The notes under the pieces are model-generated. The model worked only from the letters and a program-made list of their open reading frames with translations, did not search any database and had not been told where the DNA came from. A program made the position numbers and the translations under genes. From assembly GCA_012295275.1 (NCBI GenBank), contig CM022671.1, positions 1,869,332 to 1,933,331 of the forward strand: DNA of 64,000 bases, written 5' to 3'. The stretch comes from Chrysomallon squamiferum. Taxonomy: Eukaryota; Mollusca; Gastropoda; Neomphalida; Peltospiridae. Numbering within the stretch: the stretch's first letter is position 1; each line of letters begins with the position of its first letter. Below, piece by piece: positions 33,314-47,200 of the stretch.

Positions 33314-36300
33314 TAACTAATAACTAATAAAAATAAAAATAACAATAATAACAATAATAATAATATAATAATAATAATAATAATAATATATAATAATGAC
33401 AATCACAATAATTATAATAAAGATAATGATAACAATAATAATAAGTAAATAAATAAATAAGTAAGTAAGTAAGTAAATAGATAGATAAATACATGACAAC
33501 CAGTGGTGATACTCTAGACTAAGAACAGTGAGACACTATAACAACAGCGGTCTGCTCACATGATTCATCACAACTGTTCCATTTAGTTTTTAGTTTTATT
33601 TTCTTGTTTGTCACCTTGAATAGGAAAAACCTAACAGTAAGAACCACAACTCAGAAGGCTTTAAATATAATAAACATAATCTGAACTTAAATGGGGCCAG
33701 ACGTTTTAATGTTTTTATTAATATAAAAAATTCATTGTTTATAGAAGTCAACATTAATGGACATCTGCTGGTTTTTGTTGATGTAAAGAACTGAATAACT
33801 GTGACTAAAATCTTGGAAGATTTTCTTTATGTAACTATCTGCAGATGATTCTAAATTGCAGCTTTCAAAACTACCTGGGTAACTAGGATGTTCTATAACA
33901 GGCTTATTTATTACTAAAAGTAAATGGTTTTGGATTTTTATACACAAGCAAATAAAAAAAATAAAATAAAAAATAATAAAAAAAAAGAAAAAATGAAACA
34001 AGCTGCATTTATCTATCTTGTGAGAAAAAACATTAATATGTTCAAACTTCATTGTCACTGCTGTTTGAACTATAGTAGCACATACTTCACATGCTTGTGT
34101 GTAAATCTATTTTTAGAGCAGTAAATGTGATTGAACAAGGCAGTTGAAAACAAGATGAAACTTTTTTTGATATCTGAATTTATAAATAGATATCTAAAAA
34201 CTACAATTAATCAGAAATTTATTTTCAAATACAAAGATTAACTGTTTTTTTCCTTTTAGTTTTAAATGACATAATGTTTATCAGTATTAACAAGGTCACA
34301 CCAGTATTAAAAGTATAATAACAATTATGACATATTTACACTAAGTAATTCATACTCTAGTTTTAGTTGTCACAAACATGGCTGTATAGGTCTGTTAAAT
34401 GAAATATAGAGATAACGATGGTGTTTAAAACTCAATAATCTTATTTTATGTATAGCTGAATGTATAATATTCATTCTCTCTAGTAAGTGTTGATTAAGAG
34501 TGGTGAGAAAAGTGTTACCTGAATTTGAGACCTGTGACACCCTTCTGTCTAGTGGACGAGTTGGTGAAACTAGTAAAGTAAACAAATGTGAGAAATAATC
34601 GTAAATGATGAAATTCTTATTAATAATTATATTTTTCTTAATGAACTAGTGATACTTCATCTTTCCTTTAAACCTTTAAATATTAATATATTACATTTGC
34701 TGAATTCAAATTAAATGTAATGACTTTTCTAAGATAATTAAGAATTCTTTTTTTTTTTTTTTTCTGCAGAATAATAAATACATGTGTTGCTGTTTTACAA
34801 CGTTGCTGTTGTTGACACAATAAACTTACTTTGTCGTATGTGTGCATTGGGTGGGCCCTGGCCTACAGGTCGCCCCACCCTCTGGGGTATTCCAGTGTTG
34901 TCTTGATATGGGATACCATTTTGTACAACTTCATAAGGACTGAAATTGTAAGTAATAATTACATTCATTTCGTTCTGATGTACCAATTAAAATTAAATTT
35001 TAAATATTAACAAGTACATTCAGTCATATATATATACTGTGTGCAATAATTGTTTTTATTTTGTTTTTCTCAGAGATTTTCTCTTGAAATGGTGTGATTA
35101 CTACTGAGATTTAGTTTGTTATTATGAATTGAGTTTTTAATACTGAGATTTAATTTGTTATTATCAGTTAATGTTGAACTAAACTCACCCAGGACCAGCT
35201 CTTATCACAGGTTCTGACAGTCTGTGAGGGGGTCTCATAGGGTGTGGTGGGATTCCTGGGGGTATAGCATTCCTAGGTGAGTTGCCTCCCATTCGACTTG
35301 GATCTAGAAAGTCTGGTGGCTGTTATGATTGAAATAATACAATAACAATAACAATAATAATAACAATAATAAAAATAATAACAATGATGATAATGATTAT
35401 AACAATAATAACACCAATAACAAAAACAAGAAAAAGATGGATACTCTTAGACAAAATGTATACTATTATATAACAACTAATTATCATTATTGCTTTTACT
35501 ACTACTATTATCACTACAAATATTAATTATTATTTTTACTACTAATATTACCACTTGAATTACTTATTATTATCATAAATACAAATACTTGCTGTTATTA
35601 CGTTTTACGACTGTAACAGATACTGCTCGCGAAATGACTACATATTAATATTTATCAGATAAAACTGTGGCTGTGTGACGTAATGAAAGTTGTTTCACAA
35701 TGTACCATTGTCCTTACTGGCAGCCTCGTTGCGGGCACGCTCATTTTGCGTTGGTTTGGAATGCCAGACGGAGACATCTGGGGAGAGACTATGTCTGACT
35801 GTCTGTAGCCCTCGTACTGGGGGTGGGAGGCCGCACCCTGTTGCCATGTTGAGGGGCTCTGGGAAACCACCCTGCAGATGAAATAACGAAAACCACTTTA
35901 ACAAAATTTCAAATACGATTTAACATACCGGATGTTATTTAGGATTAAATAGCCAATTGCACTTGATGAATAAAAACGACTTCGTATTTTGATACGTGAT
36001 TAAAAACAACCTTTTGATCAAATAAAGTTATGTGATTTTCAGACTGCCTAAGACTAATTTTGGCAGACTGTTCTAAAAAACCTCACTTAAGTCGAATGAT
36101 GCTGGATAAACTATTGAATAATTATGTTAGTATGGATATCTATATGCTGTAGACTGAACACTTTATATAAATTATGTAAGTAAACAACAACTTATGGTGT
36201 AAAATTCAAAATAACTATGTAGTTAATTTTATAAATATGGTATATATTATAAATTTTGTAATGCATTATACAGAACAATAACTGTAAAGAACAATTATTT

Positions 36301-37350
36301 ATACTTTACTATAATACTATAATTATGTTTGAGTTAAAATTATTTGACAGTAAAGTAAATAATTGTAAATTATAAAGATTAATAATTTAAAAAAATAAAA
36401 ATAAAATAGCTATAAAACTATAGAAATATAATTAATAATCAAACCTTTCGAGTTCTTCGACTCTTTTCATCAGTTTCTCGTTCTCTCTGTACAGAAGTTG
36501 CTGTTCTCTGCGGATTCTGTCTCTTGTAGAATGTAAGTCTGAGTTTTCACTTCTGTAAAAAATTACAATAACAATGGTAATAACAATAACAATAACAACA
36601 ATAAACAAGGCAATAATAATACAGGGCAAATTTAATTTCAGTCAGTCAGAAATACATGATGTGCTATATCTTGTTTCTGCCAGTTCTCAGTGTCTTGTTT
36701 ATCAAATGTCATTATATGCAAAACATTATTATTTACCGTAAAGCTTCATTTTCAACCATATATTCCTGCAACATTTCGTTCAGGCCACTTTCTGAAAATC
36801 AAATGTTGTACACATTTATTAAGCACTGTAATATCATTTTATTTTATTTCTAAAATTGTTTAAAAATATGAGGCTACTTTCAAAAGTTGTTGAATTTTTA
36901 ACATTATTCAGATTTAAAAAAAAAGAAAAAAGTTTATATAATGTTCCTACAATTTTCTAGCTTGCCAAAGATGAAATCAGTATGAAAAATTGAAATAAGT
37001 ATTATTTTATCATGATGCTTATAAAAAGAAAAATTTGAAAATGTCAGAAAATAATTTCATTTTATGAAACTGGTTTTTATAATTCATTGTAATGTTCTGA
37101 AGTTTAAATTAATAAAATTATTAAAATAACAAGAACTGATTACTCCCCACCAGCACATATGAAATATTGGAAAACAAGCAGTGATTAAATGATTAATTGT
37201 TTTTTTAGGACTGTCATTGAATAGTTCATTACCTTTTTGTTGTTGTTCTTTCATGAATTTCATAAACTTTTCATCATTTTCTTTCTGTAACTGTCCTTTT
37301 GGCTTGGCTGGAAACTCCAGCTACAATACAGAAACAAATTAATAAATTTA

Positions 37351-37387
<37 letters not shown>

Positions 37388-40300
37388 AATAAAATCAAAA
37401 AAAAATTTAAAAAATAAAATAAAACAAAAAACAAATTAAAAAAACAACAAAAAAAATTAACAAAGTAAAATCAAATAAACAACAAAACAAATTAACAAAA
37501 AAATCAAATATAAAAAATAAAATGAAATGAAATGAAAAAAAAAAAAAAATTATTAAAAAAATTAGATTAATAAAGTGAAGTAAAATATATTACAAATATA
37601 AAAAATAAAACAAAATAAATAACCAAATAAATTAAGACTTTTTTTTATAAGATTTTTAAATACAGTCAGTCTTTTGTTAATGTAAAAGCTTTCTTTCTCT
37701 TTCTTTGTTTATATATAAATTTTATGTATGTGTTTTTTTATTCATATGTTTAAGAATTGTAATGTTAAAAAATAAAAATAAAGTTAAAACATGAGACATT
37801 ACATTTCATGTGTATTCCACAAATTTACCAGTCAGAGAGAAAATAGTTATTAGCTATTTGTGTAAAACTCTGTTTAACATATCAAGTGAATAGTGACAAG
37901 TCACTGCAATGTTACAGTTGCATATTCAAACTTTCACACCTGAAAAATTATTTTATGAAATTTTAGTTAAGTCTCATTTCTTCTAATACCTTGCCCACTA
38001 ATTAGCACCTGCAGTTTTAATTAAGCTCATTAATAATGAAGACTTACCTGTTGTCTGAGGTAGTGGTTTTCATTTCTGAGTATTTTAATTTCTCTCTTCA
38101 AACTCAGAATAAGCTTTTCTCTAGGATCCTATAGTGAAAACAGACATTAAAAGTAACACAAGTGACTTAATTACAGTTTAATTCTTAATCTTCTGTTTTT
38201 TCAGTTTACATATATGTGGATATTTAATAGATTATTTAAATGATGGAGAACAGCATATTTTTGGTGGATGTAAATAATTATATTTTTTTAATGTGATGAG
38301 TTTTACTGCAAAGATTTAAAAAAATAAAGAATACATATATAAATAAATAACACAAAATAAAATGAAATGAAATAAAATAAAATAAAATAAAATTTTTAAT
38401 AATAAAAAATGTGTGAACTTGGTATGTCTACCTCTGAAATTAAATAGTACTTCTATACAATAAATACAAAATAAAAATTAGCTATTTAACATGTAAATAA
38501 TTTCATATATAAACCAGTGCACATAAATATATCTGACAGTTACAAGGGATAATGAATTTCTGTGGAACTGTTTCCACTCTCACCATTTTGACAGCAGGTT
38601 TTGTTTTGATTTTCTTTGCCCGACTTGCATACCTCAGTGTGTTCATTGTTTCTGTGACATTGTACGAAGATGGGGTGATGCATGTTATCTGAAATCACAG
38701 GTCAAACCATTCAAACATAACCTCCTCTGTTAACATGACAATTTAAAAAAATATACATATATACATATATTGTTTGAATAATAACTTCTCTGCAAACCAA
38801 TATTGTTAGAATACTAATTTCTATATCCTCCTCATATCACATTATAATTTTACTTATACGATGAAATAAAATGCAGTAAAATAATTTCTGCATAATCTCC
38901 TGCATTAGTTTATATGTTATTATTTTTAAGAATTTACGAATGCAGTGAAACCATCACCTGTGAAATAATGATTTCTGAATAATCTTCACATTAATATTAA
39001 TGTATAATTTAAATAAAAATAAAAATTATACAGTGAAACAAAATAATATTTTTATATCATCTCCAGCATTAGTTTATATGTTTTAATTTTCCAACATTCA
39101 TTTGTAGTGTGAAACCAATTAAACTGGGTGTTGTGAACACAAACAGTTTAAAATCAGACATGTTACATTTTGTTTTACGCAGTTTTGAGCACTAACGTTA
39201 ATCCCTTCTCTGAACACAAAACAAAGTAAAAGGTGTATTCTCTTCATGTAAAACTAATTTCACCTCTGAAAACTTAACAATCACAATAGGTTTTGGAAAT
39301 ATTTGTAGCCAGTTGTGATACTTACATCCTTACAGACAATATGCAGTATAGGGTGATATGTTGGGTGTGGTAGGGGTGGGCATCTGTTAAACTATTATCT
39401 GATTACCTTCAGTTACCCCAACATAACTCCATGTCTCTTAATTAACGTCTTTATGTTTGTAATAGAAATTACTTGTACAGTAATGGGAATTAACTCTTTC
39501 CAAATATTTATTTCTTTTTCTATTTAATGACTGTATAGAAGAAAATAATGAAGCAACAATTAATTAAAATCAAATTAAATGTAATTTAGCTGAGATTAAA
39601 CATTATTTAGCTGTTAATTACGTGAATGATGAAATGAAAATAGTAATGCTATTTTAGTAAAGTCCCATTTAACTTTACATTTAACTTGATCAAGTAAGTG
39701 TTTGGTTTGGTTTCACTGTACATAATAATACCATCGATAGATTTATTTAAAGTTATTTTAATCAAATTTACATTCACATAAATTTAACAAGAAAAATCTT
39801 ATAAATAAGATTAAAAGATCAGATAAAAAAGAATAAAAAATTAAATTAATGCAAAATGTTAGCTGTAATAATAATGTACAAGTACCATATTACATGGCAT
39901 AAAATATCAGTATACCTAAACTGAGATAGCAACCCAACCATTTATTATGGTGAATAAAAAAAAAAGAAATCATTAAATATTCTCATATTAATTTCATTTT
40001 TATTACTTTCAATAAATAATGTATCAACATACTTTAAAAGTAAATTTGTTACACATACAGTTTACTTGTTCAGATGGCTAGATGTGTGATATTTTTACAT
40101 ATCAATATAAAATCTTAATGGAAATCATTTTTAAATGTCAAGACTTCATATCAGGCATAAAATTTTATGAAGCACTGAAAAAGACTGGGTAAATGTAAAT
40201 AAGAAAAAAAAAAACCCCCAAAACCCCAAGAAATATTTCAATATAAAAAACTGGACTACAGAATATGTCCAGTATTTAAAAAGGTCATTGAAAGATAATA

Positions 40301-43300
40301 AATAGTTGTTTAAATTATTGATCTGGTATTTCCTAACTTTCACACATTGTATAACTGGAACTCCACCACACTCATATGTAACAGTTGTAACAGATTAAAA
40401 TTAAATGATATTTATTAAAATTCTAATAAAATTTTAAAAAAATGTATTTATTCATTAATGTTTTAACCGCCCAAACTCTGAAGAAAGAGAAACAGAACTT
40501 CTTTCTTTCTACGTATCTGTTTGTGGATTACATGTTATAACACACTGCGCATCCTCCTACAGCAGACAGTCAAATGTCCACTGCTAGGTGTTAATACCAA
40601 CCACTGCCTTAGAGCAAAGTATTCAGTCACAATCAAATTAAATAAAGTTTTTTTCTCTCTTTGCCATTAGGATAGTTGAATAAAATTCCTTCTTTTTCTT
40701 CTTCATGATTTGTTTTTTTTGTTTAAAAAAGAGTTTATCATATCATTATCACATTTTGATATAAAAAATTTAAGATTTTTTTTTCTGTTGAAATGTTATC
40801 ATTTTTTAAAAGCTGGTTTTATTTCAGGGGCAAGCATTTAATTTTTTTTTTTACATAAAATGTTTTGTTAGGTTTATAAAATGTTTTATGTTTTGATTTA
40901 CTGCAGATAAAAAACTGTGTGTAACTGATCATGTGTTTAGATTATGTATGCACAGAAGCCATTTTCATTCCTATCACAGAAGCTGTATTATTTACAGATG
41001 TTTATACATAATGTATGACAATTAATCACTGATTTGAAATATAAAAAAGGAGTAACTATTACAGTGTACACTAACTTTAACTGTATTTCTTCTTTCATTT
41101 TATTAGTCTGGCAAGAAGAAATTGATAATTTTATTTTCAAAACATTTTCTTGATCAGACTTTCACTTCAAAATGAAGATTTATTCATGAACTATAAACTT
41201 CACTTCAATTTGAAGATTTATTCATGAACTGTAAACTTCACTTCAAACTGAAGATTTATTCATGAACTGTAAACTTCACTTCAAACTGAAGATTTATTCA
41301 TGAACTATAAACTTCACTTCAAACTGAAGATTTATTCATGGACTGTAAACTTCACTTCAAACTGAAGATTTCTTCGTGAACTGTAAACTTGAAACTGAAG
41401 ATTTATTCATGAACAGTAAACTGTAAACTTGAAACTGAAGATTTCTTTGTGAAGTGTAAACTTGAAAATGAAGTTGTAAGAGTTTTACCATCAGAGTGAC
41501 GCCGTTTCCCCCGAGGCTGTCAGCGAGCAGCTTCGTCAGTTTGCTGTCTCTGTACGGAATGTGTCCCTGTCTGCGCTTTGCGTCTCCCAGGTGAGAAATA
41601 CAGTTACCTGTACAAACACACAATACAAATAACCAACTAAAACAGTAAATGAGATAAATAAAAAAATTTAAAATTAATAAAATAAATAAATAAACAAACA
41701 AAAAAAGACAAATGAATAAAATACAGATTAATTCATCTAGCTTTGACTATTAAAAACTTAGAGAAAAGCTAAACTACACAGCACAAAATTTCAAAAAGTG
41801 TTAGCAGTAGTAATTGGTTTTATCTTCTGCTGCTGTAAAAATCACATTTGTTTTATAAATAAAGTTCATGTTAAACTCAGTCTAAATAAGATAAGATGTA
41901 AGGCTTAAAAAATGAATAATAAAATGAATGAATGAATGAATGAATGAATAAAACCAACCAAAAGAAAGGATATTATATCAGAGCACTTATTAAAAACACC
42001 CTTTAACAAATAATGTTCATGTTAAAGTCTGTCTGAATCGGTGAAATGATTCCAATCAGTGTGTTTTGTTGTGAAGAGATTTTTCTCATGATAACAGCAG
42101 TGTTTTAAAAAACAAATCTCTGGCTTTCAGACTGAACAATAGAAAATATAATAAATAGAAAACAAACTTTCAAAGACAAACAACAAGAAAGAGAAAAGGA
42201 ATTGAAAAGAGAGAGAAGAAAATAGAATTTCTATTGTTATATAACAGCAGCAATTTTTATATTTAAATTTATTATTGGAGTTATTTCTTTCAGACATTTT
42301 AAAAAATTTCTTTCAGTAAAATGTAATTTACATATGTTTAAAAGAAAATACTTTAAAACTTTTTTGTTAAAGTAAAATACAAAATAACATAAATATAACA
42401 AAATGATTAAAATAAAATTACGATATATTATACAACTAAAATAAAATTTAAATATATAAAAGTGTCTGAACCAGTTTTTTTCAACCTCTGGTCCCCCCAC
42501 CCCCACTGATTTTCAAAACAGTAGACTGTCCAACCAAGACTGGAGACACTACAGACAGATTTAAGATTTATTTACATACTTTATAACATTATGTATTCAA
42601 AACACTTGATTAAATATGGTGAAGCAGTTTTTGGTTATGATTCTGAGCCACCAGTCACAGATTCAAACTTATGAAAATTTGAAACTGCAAAGCTATGAAA
42701 GTGATCATAATATTGTATTGATTAATTAATTTCTCTACCAAAATACTGTGATGTCTGACATAATGGAATGTGCACCCACCCTTAAGAAACACTGATTTAA
42801 AGTGTTTGTACATATCAAACTAAACCTTTACCAGCACTAGTCAAACAAGTTCAAAGCATTAATTAGTACTGAATGAACTCCTGCATATAGAGTTACTTCT
42901 ATTGCCACTTGTTTAGAAGGGTTTAAAACATATTAATAATGAAAACAAAAGAAGATAAATGACTCATGTTAATATTGAAAAATACATAGAATAGTAAATA
43001 TGCAAGTTTTAAACAAATGCAGAATGTCTTAAACTTCTTTCAAAACAAAGGTTTTCTTATGTTGTCTTTTATTTGTTTGTTTATTTCATAATTATTTTAT
43101 ATTGTTTATCTGAAAATATTTCTTCAGAGCAAAGGTTTATCATTTATTTATTTATTTGTAAGACTAATTTAAGCTCTGATTCAACATTTTACTGTAATAT
43201 TTCAGTAATAAACTATAATAACTATTTTGTTAAAATTAAAATCATGAAATGTTTTTCACAAAATAGAGAAGTATGAAATAGATGTTTAAATTTATATTCA

Positions 43301-44193
43301 ATTTAAGAGGGATAAAAACAATTTTTAAACAGTTCAGATTATTCAAATATCTTTCATTTTACTGTTATTATGATTGTTATTGTTGTTAATAATTCTTACA
43401 GCTTCTATTATTATTAATACTACTACAATTACTGCTACCACTATGACTACTACTACCACTACTACTACTGCTATCACTACTACTACTACTTTTAGTACAG
43501 GTATCATTATTATCTATTCAAATAAATTATTTGTCATCTCTAGCAGCCAGCTGAAACTGAAAAGTTAAACAAGTCCAAAATTTACAAACACTAAATACAG
43601 GTACATTGTAAACAAAGTCCAATAAACATTTTACCTGTCAACAAACATTTCCAAAGAATTTATAAAACAAAAACTTTCAAATATTCTTTCTCTATAATCT
43701 ATGTGTTATTCAGTATATTATACCATAGAGGTCACTGCTATCCATATTAAATAACATTTCAAAAAAAAAAAAAAAAAAAAAAGAGAATTTTTCAACGCAA
43801 ACAGCAAATTGCTTTTTACCCTTTCTTTGTTTGAGTTCTCACAAAGAATGTGTTCACAATGGCTGTCAGCTTGTTATGTACAACTTGAATAACAACAACA
43901 ACACCAGCTTGACTTTGTGGAAATTTGTGTGCTGGTCTTTGATTGGGTTTGACGTGCTGTTTATGATGAATTATTTAATGAAAATTAGTTGTGTAAACAG
44001 TTCACTGTAAGAAAGTGACAGTTCAAGTGAGACTGAGCTGGTTGTAAACACTGTTTAGTGAACTGTGTGTAGTCACTGTTTAGTGACCATTAGCTCTTAA
44101 TGTTTGTTTTAGTGTCAGTAAACAAAATTTATTTATTGTTTTCTCACAGGAAGCTGCTATTGTTGAGTTATATGTTTGTATGCATTCATATAT

Positions 44194-44229
<36 letters not shown>

Positions 44230-47200
44230 AAGGGCGGAGTTTATTGAACAATTTAATTTTAATATATTTATGTAGATATCACTTTGTAAAAAATACACAA
44301 CTGAGTGTGTAAAATCTATCACTTTCTATTCTCAGAAATAACAAAATATATTGAAAAATAAAGAATAAAACACACACATACACAAAAACAAAAAAATATA
44401 TATAAAAATAAAAAAATATATATATTGAAAAATAAATAAATAAAATAAGAAAAAAAGAAAAAATTAGATAACAAAATTATTAGCATTTTTAATAAATTTT
44501 GTTTTCAGCAAAAATCATGTTAAACTAATTTACACTAAGCTTTTTCTTTTCATTTTTATATTTTTCTAATATTTTATCAATATTATTATTATTGTTGTTG
44601 TTGTTGTTATTATTTTATTATTCTTACTGCTGATGCCATTATTATTATTACTGTTATCATTAGTATTATTTTTATTATTATTATAACTATCATCATCATC
44701 ATCATCATAATCAAAAATGAAAATATTAATTAAATTAATTAAAAACTGTTGTTAATAATGATTTGAAATTACTGATACAAATTTTGATTAGTGCATACAT
44801 GTTACAGTGTGGTTTATAAAAAAATAAATGAATAATGATTTCATAGATAAGAAATATTATAATACATAATAATTATAATACATGCTGATTACAGCTTATT
44901 AAATATTAATAGACTAATTTGTGTCTATTTTATTTTTCTTGTAATTATCTCAAAGATCTGAAGCTTTTGCAGAAAATTCCATCTGAAAACTCTACATCCC
45001 ATGGATATCTAACATAATGTACTATTAGTGGATTTTGACTCATTTAATACAAGGCTTATTCAACTATAAAATGATTTTTATATTAAATGTTAACATAGGA
45101 TAAAACAAAAATTCCTCAAAGACTGAGTATTCAACTAATTGAACTGACCAGCCCTGTAAGTCAATATTATTAAATGTCAACAGGTGCATCATTTTTCTTC
45201 AGTATATGTAGTTATGTATGTATGTATGTTTGTCTGTTTGTCTGGGTGTGTGTTTGTGGGTATATGAAACTAAAGCTGTGTATACAGAGTAACAAATATA
45301 TAATCAAATAAAATACTAATAAAATTATTGTAAACTATTGTTAAATCTTTAACTTTTACTGAAATGTACCAGTGATAACAAGGTTAAATATTAAACATAA
45401 ATATGTGGTTAAAGTTTTATGCAAGCAAACTAATTTTAATAAAAATACCATTATGGTGATTAAACATACAAACTAAAAACATTTGCTGTTGTTTTATTAT
45501 AAATACATTTTGATTATCTTAACTGCAGTTATGTATTACATATACAAATACAATGAGTAAATTGTTTGTTAATATATTTCTTTTGTTTATATTTATCATT
45601 TTCTTGTTTTGTTTGACATTGGTAAATGTGTAAATGTTTTATTCTTGTGAACATTTTCTGATTTACAAAAAAGTAAAGTTTCTGGGTAAAGCATGCTCAC
45701 CTAAAACCAGCAGACTTTTGTTGATGCTGTTTGACTCAGACATAACCCCTGGGCCAAGATTCTGATCTTTGACTTTTTCACTGCCTGCAAAATAAATAAA
45801 ATAAAGTTAAAAAGGGATTTATAAAAAAAAAAAAAAAAACACCAACAAAACCCAACTTCAAATTATAATAATAATGAAAAAAAAAATGAAAAATAAAAAT
45901 AACAATAATAAAAGTAATAAATAAATAAATAAATAAAAATAACAATTTATAAAAAATAAAAACTGATTATTAATAAAAAAAAGTTAATAAAGAATTTCAA
46001 AACAGACAAAACAAAGTAAAATAGCAAATAAAACTTAAAAATAAGACAATAAGTAATATATAAAAAATTAGAAATAAATAATAAATAATAAATAAATAAT
46101 AAGTAAATAAATATTATAAATTAATAAATAACAATTAAAAAAAAAAAAATGAAAGACAAAATTTAATAAGTGAAGTAAAATGTTAAAATAATAAAATAAA
46201 AAAAATAAAAAAAAAAATATATGAATATAATAAATAAATAAAAAATATAGAAAGAAAGAAAAAAAATATTTAATAATAAAATGAATAAATAAATATGATA
46301 AAAATGAAAAGAAACGACATGAAATAAATAAAAGTAAAAAAAACAACAACCCCAAAACCCCAACAAAACAAAATAAAAAATATAATTAAAAAATCAATTA
46401 TTTGATAAAGTGATTTAAAAAATAAAAAAAAACACCAAAATAAACATTATTTGTTTTCCTAAATAAATATGCATGTAAGAACTGAAGAGTGAGAGGATTG
46501 TTTTAAACACTTTTCCCTTCCTGCTCAGCAGTAAGAGTTACTGTTCCTACTCAGATTACATGTTGCTTACTTCAACTTGTTTTACATTTCTCTAAACCAT
46601 GAAATATAGTTTTGAAATAAATATAAGTAGAATGAACTGTAAAATATTTCTGATTTAAAAAGATAAAAATATAAATATAAAAAAGCTCAATTAAATAAAT
46701 AAATAAGTAATGAAACAAATAAACAATAAACAAAAATAATAGTGGAAAAAAGCAACAAATAAAATAGTCATTCCAAGTCAAAAATAAAAAAATCTAAATA
46801 AATAAAAATATAGCATGTAAAAATCTGAAGGAAAAAAAAAAATCTAAATAAAAGTAATAAATAAACAACATTAGTAATGAAGCAGACAGCACATACCGGC
46901 GAGATCGACAAAGGAGAGTTTGCCTCGCTTGGTGATGTAGAGGTTTTCGTCGTCGGGGTCGGGGCACTCAGAGTCGATGGTTACGGTGAGCATGCTGTGA
47001 CTTCTGCTCGAGAACTCATTGAGTCCATGTGACCCAGTCTGTCGGTTCCGCAGCCCTGCAAGTAAGTAAGTAAATAAGTAAGTAAGTATTTAAGTAAGTA
47101 AGTTAGTAAGTAAGTAAGTTAGTAAGTAAGTAACTGAGTAAGTGAGTAAGTTAGTAAGTTAGTAAATAAGTAAGCTAGTAAGTAAGTAAATAGGTTAGTA

